From Pseudomonas ovata (GTDB lineage: Bacteria > Pseudomonadota > Gammaproteobacteria > Pseudomonadales > Pseudomonadaceae): a stretch of DNA of 64,000 nt. A program made the translations under genes and the position numbers. This document shows, in pieces, positions 1 through 7,228 of the stretch (position 1 is the first letter of the stretch; the number at the start of each line of letters is the position of its first letter). The stretch covers positions 62,001-126,000 of the forward strand of contig NZ_QFFU01000017.1 of NCBI RefSeq assembly GCF_003131185.1, written 5' to 3'. The notes under the pieces are model-generated. The model was not told where the DNA came from. It did no database searches and worked only from the letters and a program-made list of their open reading frames with translations.

Positions 1-326
1 AGAAAGCACAGGCCGCCAAAGGGGGTGATGATGCCCAGCTTGCTCATGCCGGTCAGGGTCAGCAGGTACAGGCTGCCGGAGAACAGCACGATGCCGGCGA
101 CAAAGGCGAAACCGGCCCAGGTGACCAGCCGCCCGGGCATGTGCGCGGCCAGCAGGGCTACCCCGAACAGCGCCAGGGCGTGGATCAGTTGATAGAGCAC
201 ACCGGTCTGGAACACCGCCAGGTATTCGGGGCTCAGGCGTCCTTTCAGACCATGGGCGGCAAACGCGCCCAAGCCCACGCCGGTGAAACCGAAAAAGGCG
301 GCCAACATTAAAAAGCTGCGAAGCAT
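1..326 (-). CDS. DUF423 (YgdD-type) small membrane protein, 3' end cut by the window
   Basis: Only the first 108 codons are in the window; the gene runs off the left edge. The start ATG (324-326) has an AGGAG ribosome site a few bases upstream on the minus strand. The visible protein begins MLRSFLMLAAFFGFTGVGLG and has at least three hydrophobic helices. The early GAFAAHGL motif and the later SLYLLTLTG motif are typical of the DUF423 inner-membrane family. Full-length members are about 120-130 residues, so little is missing. Its biochemical role is unknown. It is divergent from mtgA across a short gap that holds a TATAAT box for the opposite direction. The family call is confident; I do not offer a function. 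Confidence 0.85.
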   Translation of the reverse strand, partial: MLRSFLMLAAFFGFTGVGLGAFAAHGLKGRLSPEYLAVFQTGVLYQLIHALALFGVALLAAHMPGRLVTWAGFAFVAGIVLFSGSLYLLTLTGMSKLGIITPFGGLCF

Positions 327-334
327 CAAGAACT

Positions 335-363
335 CCTGGGCATTTGCGCACGGTCTGTATAAT
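335..363 (+). promoter_or_regulatory. Candidate sigma-70 promoter of mtgA
   Basis: A perfect TATAAT hexamer lies at 358-363, preceded by TG at 356-357 (an extended -10 arrangement with one base between). No good -35 is visible about 17 bases upstream (CCTGGG region). It sits 35 bases before the chosen mtgA start at 398, and this argues against the upstream ATG at 344, which would lie before the -10 box. Confidence 0.5.
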
Positions 364-397
364 GGCCCGCTCAACGGGTTCGGCCAAGCGATGTCTA

Positions 398-1093
398 ATG
401 CTGCGTATTCTTTTCCGTCGTGTCATCCAGGCCATGCTGTGGTTCGCCGCCGGCAGCTTCATTGTTGTTCTGCTGCTGCGCTGGATCCCGCCACCGGGCA
501 CCGCGCTGATGGTCGAGCGCAAGATCGAGTCGTGGTTCGATGGCCAGCCCATCGACCTGCAACGCGACTGGCAACCCTGGGAGCAGATCGCCGCGCCGCT
601 CAAGGTGGCTGTGGTGGCCGGTGAAGACCAGCACTTTGCCGAGCACTGGGGCTTCGATATCGGCGCTATCCAGGCGGCTATTGCGCATAACGAACGCGGC
701 GGCTCGCTGCGTGGCGCCAGCACCCTGAGCCAGCAGGTGGCCAAGAACCTGTTCCTGTGGTCGGGGCGCAGCTACCTGCGCAAGGGGCTGGAAGCCTGGT
801 TTACCGCGCTGATCGAGCTGCTGTGGTCCAAGGAGCGCATTCTTGAGGTGTACCTCAACAGCGTGGAATGGGACGACGGCGTATTCGGCGCCGAAGCGGC
901 CGCCCGTCATCATTTCCACACTTCAGCCGCGAACCTGTCGACCCAGCAGGCCAGCTACCTGGCTGCCGTGCTGCCCAACCCGCGCCGCTGGAGCGCCAGC
1001 CGTCCCAGCAGTTATGTGGCACGCCGCGCCGGCTGGATCCGCCAGCAGATGCGCCAATTGGGCGGCGACGATTACCTGCAGGCGATCCGGTAG
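398..1093 (+). CDS. mtgA: Monofunctional biosynthetic peptidoglycan transglycosylase MtgA
   Basis: GT51 family enzyme that polymerises lipid II into glycan strands in the periplasm while anchored in the inner membrane. The 231-residue product has one N-terminal membrane helix (about residues 10-28). It then shows the ordered GT51 motifs: EDQHFAEHWG with the catalytic Glu at 76, GASTLSQQVAKNLFLW (about 106-121), RKGLEAW (about 128-134) and KERILEVYLN (about 145-154). The length matches the family (about 230-240). I chose the ATG at 398 over the in-frame ATG at 344 because a TATAAT box at 358-363 lies between them and because homologues begin near this point. The stop codon TAG (1091-1093) lies inside a REP element, so the C-terminus was probably shaped by the repeat. 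Confidence 0.95.
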   Translation: MLRILFRRVIQAMLWFAAGSFIVVLLLRWIPPPGTALMVERKIESWFDGQPIDLQRDWQPWEQIAAPLKVAVVAGEDQHFAEHWGFDIGAIQAAIAHNERGGSLRGASTLSQQVAKNLFLWSGRSYLRKGLEAWFTALIELLWSKERILEVYLNSVEWDDGVFGAEAAARHHFHTSAANLSTQQASYLAAVLPNPRRWSASRPSSYVARRAGWIRQQMRQLGGDDYLQAIR

Positions 1094-1147
1094 GAGCGGC
1101 TTCAGCCGCGATGGCTTCACCCTTCCCGGTTGAAGCCGGTCCTGCAG
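1090..1147. repeat. REP pair, 'GGCTTCAGCCGCGA' family
   Basis: GTAGGAGCGGCTTCAGCCGC begins at 1090 and an inverted partner, CCGGTTGAAGCCGGTCCTGC, begins at 1127. The arms face each other as in a bacterial interspersed mosaic element. A second copy of the right-hand arm lies at 10501-10523. The left arm supplies the TAG stop codon of mtgA. Confidence 0.8.
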
Positions 1148-1176
1148 GATCGTCGTGCGGTTACCAGGCCCGGACG

Positions 1177-1204
1177 AAAACGCCCCGACAGGTCGAGGCG
1201 TTTT
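1177..1204 (-). terminator. Rho-independent terminator of rpoH (bidirectional)
   Basis: AAAACGCC and GGCGTTTT are complementary around a 12-base centre that itself contains CGA/TCG. Read on the minus strand it ends in TTTT, 16 bases after the rpoH stop. Confidence 0.8.
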
Positions 1205-1219
1205 GCGTCACGGCGTGGA

Positions 1220-2074
1220 TCAGGCGGCGATGGAGGTCTTGAGCTTGTTCATCGCGTTCTTTTCCAGCTGGCGGATGCGCTCGGCAGAGACGTTGTACTT
1301 CTCGGCCAGCTCATGCAGGGTCGCCTTTTCCTCGGCCAGCCAGCGTTGATAGAGGATGTCGCGGCTGCGGTCGTCCAGCACGTCCAGCGCCTGGTGCAGG
1401 TTGGCGGTGGAGTTGTCGGTCCAGTCGGAATCCTCGAGCTGGCGCGCCGGGTCGTAGCGATGATCTTCGAGGTAGTTGGCCGGCGACTGGAAGGCGCTGT
1501 CGTCGTCGGCTTCACTGGCCGGGTCGAAGGCCATGTCCTGGCCGGTCAGGCGGCTTTCCATCTCGCGCACTTCACGCGGCTCGACCCCGAGGCTTTCCGC
1601 CACGCGGTGGACTTCCTCGTTGTTCAGCCAGGCCAGACGCTTTTTCTGGCTGCGCAGGTTGAAGAACAGCTTGCGCTGGGCCTTGGTCGTGGCGACCTTG
1701 ACGATACGCCAGTTGCGCAGGATGAATTCGTGAATCTCGGCCTTGATCCAGTGCACGGCAAACGACACCAGGCGCACGCCCATTTCAGGGTTGAAGCGCT
1801 TGACGGCCTTCATCAGGCCGACGTTGCCTTCCTGGATCAGGTCAGCCTGGGCCAAGCCATAACCGGAGTAGCTGCGGGCGATATGCACCACGAAGCGCAG
1901 ATGGGCAAGGACCATCTGGCGCGCAGACTCAAGGTTCTGCTCGTAGTAGAGACTGTCTGCCAGTTCACGCTCCTGCTCGGGCGTCAGCATCGGAATGCTG
2001 TTGACCGCATGCACGTAAGCTTCCAGGTTGGCGCCTGGAACCAATGCATAGGCAGGTTGCAAAGAAGTGGTCAT
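1220..2074 (-). CDS. rpoH: RNA polymerase sigma-32 (heat shock) factor RpoH
   Basis: Directs RNA polymerase to heat-shock promoters. The 284-residue length is standard. Region 2 carries AHLRFVVHIARSYSGYG and DLIQEGNVGLMKAVKRFNP. The RpoH-specific box QRKLFFNLRSQKKRL (about residues 130-144) separates this protein from RpoD and RpoS. Region 4 ends in an HTH near LHELAEKYNVSAERIRQLE. A GGAGG ribosome site precedes the ATG. The upstream gap holds a candidate AlgU/sigma-E type promoter, in line with envelope-stress input to rpoH in enterics and P. aeruginosa. The gene lies downstream of ftsYEX in the same direction, but its own promoter and terminator suggest separate control. Confidence 0.97.
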   Translation of the reverse strand: MTTSLQPAYALVPGANLEAYVHAVNSIPMLTPEQERELADSLYYEQNLESARQMVLAHLRFVVHIARSYSGYGLAQADLIQEGNVGLMKAVKRFNPEMGVRLVSFAVHWIKAEIHEFILRNWRIVKVATTKAQRKLFFNLRSQKKRLAWLNNEEVHRVAESLGVEPREVREMESRLTGQDMAFDPASEADDDSAFQSPANYLEDHRYDPARQLEDSDWTDNSTANLHQALDVLDDRSRDILYQRWLAEEKATLHELAEKYNVSAERIRQLEKNAMNKLKTSIAA

Positions 2075-2123
2075 ACGAAAGAAACCTCCAACAGATGTAG
2101 CGGGTGCAGCTCAGCACTGCGAA

Positions 2124-2150
2124 ATTGACCGGGAACCGCTAGACAAGTTC
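2124..2150 (-). promoter_or_regulatory. Candidate AlgU/sigma-E-type promoter of rpoH
   Basis: On the minus strand GAACTT (2145-2150) is followed by 16 bases and then TCAAT (2124-2128), close to the extracytoplasmic sigma pattern GAACTT-N16-TCNNA. A TTGACT hexamer at 2164-2169 could be the -35 of an overlapping housekeeping promoter, but its -10 is weak. The start site would lie about 40 bases before the rpoH ATG. Confidence 0.6.
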
Positions 2151-2203
2151 CCTCAGCTGAATAAGTCAATTGGTCCTGCATAAACGAATGAAACAGCCCG
2201 GAT

Positions 2204-3232
2204 TTACCGGGGGGCCAGCTCGCTCAGGTGGCGGGCGACCGCAATCCAAGCACCGATATACCCTAACAGTACCGCTCCAAGCAAGAGTGACAAGCCATCG
2301 CCCATCGGAACACCGGTCAAGGCGAAGTTGCTGCCATAGAGTCCGGCCAGACCGATCACGGCGTCGTTCAGCCAGTCCAGGCCAAACGCCAGCACACCCC
2401 ACGACAACACGCCGGCACCGATGCCGTACAGTGCGCCCATATAAAGAAACGGCCTGCGCACATAGCTGTCTGTACCGCCTACCAACTTGATGACCTCGAT
2501 TTCGACACGACGGTTCTCGATGTGCAGACGAATGGTATTGCCGATCACCAGCAACAGCGCCGCCACCAGCAGGACCGTCAGGCCGAAGACGAAGCGGTCA
2601 CCCAGCTTGAGAATCGCCGCCAGGCGCTCGACCCACACCAGGTCGAGTTGCGCCTGTTGCACCTTGGGCAATTCGGCCAGCCGGGCGCGCAAGGCTTCGA
2701 GCGCCGGTTTGTCGACCTCCTGCGGTGTCACCACCACCACGCCCGGCAGCGGGTTGTTCGGCAAGGCCTTGAGCGCCTCGCCCAGGCCTGAGTCCTTCTG
2801 GAACTCCTTGAGCGCCTGGTCGCTGCTGACGTACTCGGCTTCGGCCACGTCCGGCATGGCCTTGATCTGCTCGCGCAGCCGACCGCCTTCGGCCTGTCCG
2901 GCATCCATCTGCAGGTACACGGAAATCTGCGCCGCACGCTGCCAGGAGCCGCCCAGGCGTTCGATGTTGCTCAACAACAGCGACAGCCCCATGGGCAGGC
3001 TCAAGGCAATGGCCATGACCAGGCAGGTGAAGAAACTGCCGATCGGTTGCTTGCCCAGCCGGCGCAGGCTGTCGACCAGGCTGCTGCGATGGCTTTCGAT
3101 CCAGGCCGCCAGCAAGGTGCTGAAGTCCGGGCCGTCATCGTCATGCGCGCCGCGTTTTTTCTTCGGATCGGGGTCGGCCGGACGGGGCGCCACCCGATCA
3201 GAGACTTTTGCGTTACTGCGCGGACTGCTCAT
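2204..3232 (-). CDS. ftsX: Cell division ABC permease FtsX
   Basis: Membrane partner of FtsE. The FtsEX complex couples division to septal peptidoglycan hydrolysis and helps divisome assembly. The 342-residue product has a charged cytoplasmic N-terminus (about 1-60, including the Lys-rich stretch DPKKKRGA), a first membrane helix (about 68-88), a periplasmic loop (about 95-210) and three C-terminal helices, the FtsX four-helix layout. The conserved VEIEVIKLVGGTDSYVRRPF loop lies after the second helix. The start overlaps the ftsE stop by 4 bases. The stop TAA (2204-2206) sits inside a small CCCGG/CCGGG hairpin that may help termination. Confidence 0.95.
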   Translation of the reverse strand: MSSPRSNAKVSDRVAPRPADPDPKKKRGAHDDDGPDFSTLLAAWIESHRSSLVDSLRRLGKQPIGSFFTCLVMAIALSLPMGLSLLLSNIERLGGSWQRAAQISVYLQMDAGQAEGGRLREQIKAMPDVAEAEYVSSDQALKEFQKDSGLGEALKALPNNPLPGVVVVTPQEVDKPALEALRARLAELPKVQQAQLDLVWVERLAAILKLGDRFVFGLTVLLVAALLLVIGNTIRLHIENRRVEIEVIKLVGGTDSYVRRPFLYMGALYGIGAGVLSWGVLAFGLDWLNDAVIGLAGLYGSNFALTGVPMGDGLSLLLGAVLLGYIGAWIAVARHLSELAPR

Positions 3233-3900
3233 ACGCCAGCCTCCCCGTCACCGATCAGGCGGCCCCGCTGCAGGGTCAGCATGCGATGGCGCATCCGGGC
3301 AATCAGGGCCAGGTCGTGGCTGGCGATCAGCACACTGGTGCCCAGCCGGTTGATGTCTTCGAATACACCCATGATTTCCGCTGCCAGCCGGGGGTCGAGG
3401 TTGCCGGTCGGTTCATCGGCCAGCAACAGGGCCGGGCGATGGACGATGGCCCGGGCGATGCCGACCCGCTGCTGCTGGCCGGTGGACAGGTCGCCCGGGT
3501 ACAGTGCCGCCTTGTCGGACAGCGCGACGCGCTCAAGCGCCGAATCGACGCGCTTGAGGATCTCGGGCTTGGACAGGCCCAGGATCTGCAACGGCAGCGC
3601 GACGTTGTTGAAGACGGTACGGTCGAACAATAACTGGTGATTCTGGAACACCACGCCGATCTGCCGGCGCAGGAAAGGAATCTGTGCCGTGCTGATCTGC
3701 CCCAGGTCCTGGCCGGCCAGCAAGAGCTTGCCCGAGGTCGGGCGCTCCATGGCCAGCAACAGGCGCAACAGGGTACTTTTGCCGGCACCGGAGTGGCCGG
3801 TGACAAACAGGAACTCGCCACGACGCACTCGAAAGCTCAGCTCATGCAACCCGACGTGACCGTTCGGATAACGCTTGCCGACCTGCTCGAATCGAATCAT
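3229..3900 (-). CDS. ftsE: Cell division ATP-binding protein FtsE
   Basis: ABC ATPase that drives FtsX. The 223-residue product has Walker A GHSGAGKST (about residues 35-43), the Q-loop in VVFQNHQLL, signature LSTGQQQRVGIARA, Walker B LLLADEPTGNLD and a switch His in IASHDLALI. It lies between ftsY and ftsX with 4-base overlaps on both sides, so the three genes are translationally coupled. Confidence 0.96.
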   Translation of the reverse strand: MIRFEQVGKRYPNGHVGLHELSFRVRRGEFLFVTGHSGAGKSTLLRLLLAMERPTSGKLLLAGQDLGQISTAQIPFLRRQIGVVFQNHQLLFDRTVFNNVALPLQILGLSKPEILKRVDSALERVALSDKAALYPGDLSTGQQQRVGIARAIVHRPALLLADEPTGNLDPRLAAEIMGVFEDINRLGTSVLIASHDLALIARMRHRMLTLQRGRLIGDGEAGV

Positions 3901-5576
3901 GGGCGCTCCCGTTCCGCAAACAGGGCCTGAACAAAAGGTTCGGCCTCGAAGGTGCGCAGGTCGTCGATGCCTTCGCCCACGCCGATGTAGCGAATCGGCA
4001 GGCCGAACTGCTTGGCCAGCGCGAAGATGACACCGCCCTTGGCCGTGCCGTCGAGCTTGGTCAGCGCCAGGCCTGTAAGGGTCACGGTCTGGTTGAACTG
4101 CTTGGCCTGGTTGATCGCGTTCTGCCCGGTGCCGGCGTCCAGCACCAGCAGCACCTCGTGCGGCGCCTCGGCGTCGAGCTTGCCGATGACCCGGCGCACC
4201 TTCTTGAGTTCTTCCATCAGGTTGTCTTTGGTGTGCAGGCGACCGGCGGTGTCGGCGATCAGCACATCGACGCCACGCGCCTTGGCGGCCTGCACCGCAT
4301 CGAAGATCACCGAGGCCGAGTCGGCACCGGTGTGCTGGGCGATCACCGGGATCTGGTTGCGCTCGCCCCAGACCTGCAACTGCTCTACGGCGGCGGCACG
4401 GAAGGTGTCGCCGGCGGCCAGCATGACTTTCTTGCCTTCCAGCTGCAGCTTCTTGGCCAGCTTGCCGATGGTGGTGGTCTTGCCGGCGCCGTTGACACCC
4501 ACGACCAGGATCACGAACGGCTTGTGCTCGGCCTTGATCACCAGCGGTTGCTCGACCGGCTTGAGCATGGCGGCCAGCTCGGCCTGCAGCGACTTGTACA
4601 GGGCCTCGGCATCGGTCAGCTGCTTGCGCGCGACCTTCTGCGTCAGGTTCTGGATGATCACCGACGTAGCCTCGACGCCGACATCGGCGGTCAGCAGGCG
4701 GGTTTCGATTTCTTCAAGCAGGTCATCGTCGATGGCCTTGCGGCCCAGGAACAGCGAGGCCATGCCTTCGCCGATGCTGGCGCTGGTCTTGGACAGGCCT
4801 TGTTTGAGACGGGCAAAGAAGCCGACCTTGGGCTCGGCAGGTGCCGCAGGCACTGGCAGGGTTTCGACCACCAGGTCTACGACCGCAGGGGCAGCAAGCG
4901 GCTCGACGACAGGAGGCTGGGCAACAGGCATCTGCGCAACAGACGCGATGACAAGGGTTGGTGCGATCGGTGCAGGCTCGGTCACAGGCGCCAGGATGAC
5001 CGGCTCCGGGGTGATGACCGGTGCCGCTTCGACGGGTGCTGCGGGTGCAGGCGCGGGAGCCGCCGGCGGTACCAGCTCGTTGACCCGTGCCACCGACTCG
5101 TCGGCCACCGGCCGGGTCAGCCACGACGGGGTCGGCGCCTCGGCGGGGGCCGGCGCAGGGGCCGAGAGCGGGGCGACAGGCGGTGTAACCGGCTCGGGCG
5201 CCACGCTTGCAGGCGCTGCCGGGGCCACTGGCGCCGGCACGGGCGGCACGTCGGCCACCGGCGGCTGCACGACCGGCGGTGCAACGACCGGCGCTACAGG
5301 AATGATCGGCGACGCGGGCGCTACAGGCGGCTGGACGACAGGCGCTTCGGCAACCGGCGTCGGGGCCGTCGGCACCAACGGCTCGGCCGGCGTCACCACG
5401 GGCGGCTCATTGGCTACGCCAGCAGACGGTTCTTCGGGCTGGACGGGAGGCTGGGCCTCGGGGGCGGGCTCGGGCGGCTGGACCGGCTCCGGGGCCTTTT
5501 TACGAAACCACCCGAACAGGCCTTTCTTTTCGCCAGCCGCAGCTGGGGTCTTCTTGTCGTCGTTGGAACCAAACAT
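3897..5576 (-). CDS. ftsY: Signal recognition particle receptor FtsY
   Basis: SRP receptor GTPase that docks ribosome–nascent chain–SRP complexes at the inner membrane. The C-terminal NG domain (about residues 255-559) holds GVNGAGKTTTIGKLAKK (G1), DTAGRLHTKDNLMEELKK (G3) and TKLDGTAKGG (G4). The N-terminal A region opens with a Lys/Arg-rich patch (KKGLFGWFRKKAPEP) and continues as more than 200 residues of Pro/Ala/Val repeats such as APVVQPPVAP. At 559 residues it is longer than most FtsY proteins because of this tract. First gene of the ftsY-ftsE-ftsX operon. The long open frame opposite it is a composition artefact. Confidence 0.96.
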   Translation of the reverse strand: MFGSNDDKKTPAAAGEKKGLFGWFRKKAPEPVQPPEPAPEAQPPVQPEEPSAGVANEPPVVTPAEPLVPTAPTPVAEAPVVQPPVAPASPIIPVAPVVAPPVVQPPVADVPPVPAPVAPAAPASVAPEPVTPPVAPLSAPAPAPAEAPTPSWLTRPVADESVARVNELVPPAAPAPAPAAPVEAAPVITPEPVILAPVTEPAPIAPTLVIASVAQMPVAQPPVVEPLAAPAVVDLVVETLPVPAAPAEPKVGFFARLKQGLSKTSASIGEGMASLFLGRKAIDDDLLEEIETRLLTADVGVEATSVIIQNLTQKVARKQLTDAEALYKSLQAELAAMLKPVEQPLVIKAEHKPFVILVVGVNGAGKTTTIGKLAKKLQLEGKKVMLAAGDTFRAAAVEQLQVWGERNQIPVIAQHTGADSASVIFDAVQAAKARGVDVLIADTAGRLHTKDNLMEELKKVRRVIGKLDAEAPHEVLLVLDAGTGQNAINQAKQFNQTVTLTGLALTKLDGTAKGGVIFALAKQFGLPIRYIGVGEGIDDLRTFEAEPFVQALFAERERP

Positions 5577-5875
5577 GGAGGACGGCTATCTCAAAGTAGC
5601 GAAACGCCAACAGGCCTTTCGGAAAATGCTGACATGCCAAACAGACTGCGTTCTGGGCTGCTTGTTCATTCGGCGGTTCTGGCGCGGCACATTTCAACCG
5701 CGCAAAGGGTGGTCTGTAAAACCGTCGGCCGGTCTTTTGCACACACACCCTAAAACAAGTTTCACGCGCCGGCAGGCCGTGAGGGTTGTTCGCCGCGCAA
5801 ACGGATCAGTATCCTACCACCCCCGTGCCTGCCGACGCTAAGTCCAAGCAGGTCGTCTTACAGGTTCCAATAGCC
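5577..5875. promoter_or_regulatory. Divergent intergenic region between ftsY and the M16 peptidase genes
   Basis: About 300 bases without a credible gene. It must carry promoters in both directions. I see no confident -35/-10 pair, palindrome or riboswitch-like fold. The ATG at 5786 is in frame with the peptidase but would add 30 residues before a clean signal peptide, so I treat that stretch as leader. Confidence 0.4.
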
Positions 5876-7228
5876 ATGAATGCTTTAGCCCGCCGTGCCG
5901 CAGGCCTGTTGCTCAGCACCCTCTGCCTGCCGCTGTCTGCCCTGGCAGCCGACCCGCAACCGACCCACGAATTCACCCTCGACAATGGCCTGAAGGTTAT
6001 CGTGCGTGAAGATCATCGCGCGCCGGTGGTGGTTTCCCAGGTCTGGTACAAGGTCGGCTCCAGCTACGAGACACCCGGCCAGACCGGCCTGTCGCACGCG
6101 CTGGAGCACATGATGTTCAAGGGCAGCAGCAAGACCGGGCCTGGCGAGTCCTCGCTGATCCTGCGCGACCTGGGCGCCGAAGAGAACGCCTTCACCAGCG
6201 ACGACTACACCGCCTATTACCAGGTGCTGGCCCGCGACCGCCTGAGCGTGGCGCTGGAGCTGGAAGCCGACCGCATGGCGACCCTGAAGCTGCCGGCCGA
6301 CGAGTTCAGCCGCGAAATCGAGGTCATCAAGGAAGAGCGCCGCCTGCGCACCGACGACAAGCCGGTCAGCAAGGCCTTCGAGCGCTTCAAGGCCATGGCC
6401 TACCCGGCCAGCGGCTATCACACCCCGACCATCGGCTGGATGGCCGACCTCAACCGCATGACGGTCGAGGACCTGCGCCACTGGTACGCATCGTGGTACG
6501 CCCCCAACAACGCCACCCTGGTGGTGGTCGGTGACGTCAAGGCCGACGAGGTCAAGGCGCTGGCCGAGCGTTTCTTCGGCTCGATCGCGCGCCGCGACCT
6601 GCCACCGTCGAAAAAACCGCTGGAACTGGCCGAACCCGGCGAGCGGCGCATTACCCTGCATGTGCAGACCCAGTTGCCCAGCCTGATGTATGCCTTCAAC
6701 GTGCCGAGCCTGGCCACCGCCGAAGACCCGCGCTCGGTGCAGGCGCTGCGCCTGATCGCCGCCCTGCTTGACGGCGGCTACAGCGCCCGCATCCCCAGCC
6801 GCCTGGAACGTGGCGAAGAACTGGTGTCGGGTGCCGGCTCCAATTACGACGCCTTTACCCGTGGCGACAGCCTGTTCATGATCAGTGCCACGCCCAACGT
6901 GCAGAAGAAGAAAACCCTGGCCGACACCGAGGCCGGTATCTGGCGCCTGCTCGACGAGCTGAAAACCAAGGCCCCGTCGGCCGAAGAACTGGAGCGCGTA
7001 CGGGCCCAGGTCATTGCCGGCCTGGTCTACGAGCGCGACTCGATCACCAGCCAGGCCACCACCATCGGCCAGCTGGAAACCGTCGGCCTGTCCTGGAAGC
7101 TGATCGACGAAGAACTCGCCGCCCTGCAAAGCGTGACCCCGGCCGACATCCAGAACGCCGCCAAGACCTATTTCACTCGTGAGCGCCTCAGCGTTGCGCA
7201 CGTGCTGCCCGAGAAGAAGGCTCAATGA
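5876..7228 (+). CDS. Zinc-dependent M16 family peptidase (periplasmic, catalytic member of a pair)
   Basis: Pitrilysin-type metallopeptidase. The 450-residue product begins with a Sec signal peptide (MNALARRAAGLLLSTLCLPL, cleavage after about SALAA), so it acts in the periplasm. The inverted zinc motif HxxEH is present at residues 74-78 (HALEH), and the third ligand Glu lies in the EVIKEE segment near 149-154. The middle-domain motif WYAPNNATLVVVGDV is typical of the family. The ATG at 5876 was chosen over 5786 because the signal peptide starts there. It overlaps the next gene by 4 bases. Bacterial M16 proteins often act as catalytic/non-catalytic pairs, and this looks like one. Confidence 0.92.
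   Translation: MNALARRAAGLLLSTLCLPLSALAADPQPTHEFTLDNGLKVIVREDHRAPVVVSQVWYKVGSSYETPGQTGLSHALEHMMFKGSSKTGPGESSLILRDLGAEENAFTSDDYTAYYQVLARDRLSVALELEADRMATLKLPADEFSREIEVIKEERRLRTDDKPVSKAFERFKAMAYPASGYHTPTIGWMADLNRMTVEDLRHWYASWYAPNNATLVVVGDVKADEVKALAERFFGSIARRDLPPSKKPLELAEPGERRITLHVQTQLPSLMYAFNVPSLATAEDPRSVQALRLIAALLDGGYSARIPSRLERGEELVSGAGSNYDAFTRGDSLFMISATPNVQKKKTLADTEAGIWRLLDELKTKAPSAEELERVRAQVIAGLVYERDSITSQATTIGQLETVGLSWKLIDEELAALQSVTPADIQNAAKTYFTRERLSVAHVLPEKKAQ

Noticed and set aside
1130..2128. 332-codon plus-strand open frame opposite rpoH
   Set aside because: Antisense shadow of rpoH with no support.
4012..5841. 609-codon plus-strand open frame opposite ftsY
   Set aside because: It is the mirror of the Pro/Ala-rich ftsY frame in GC-rich DNA, with a Thr/Gly/Ala-rich nonsense product and no ribosome site.
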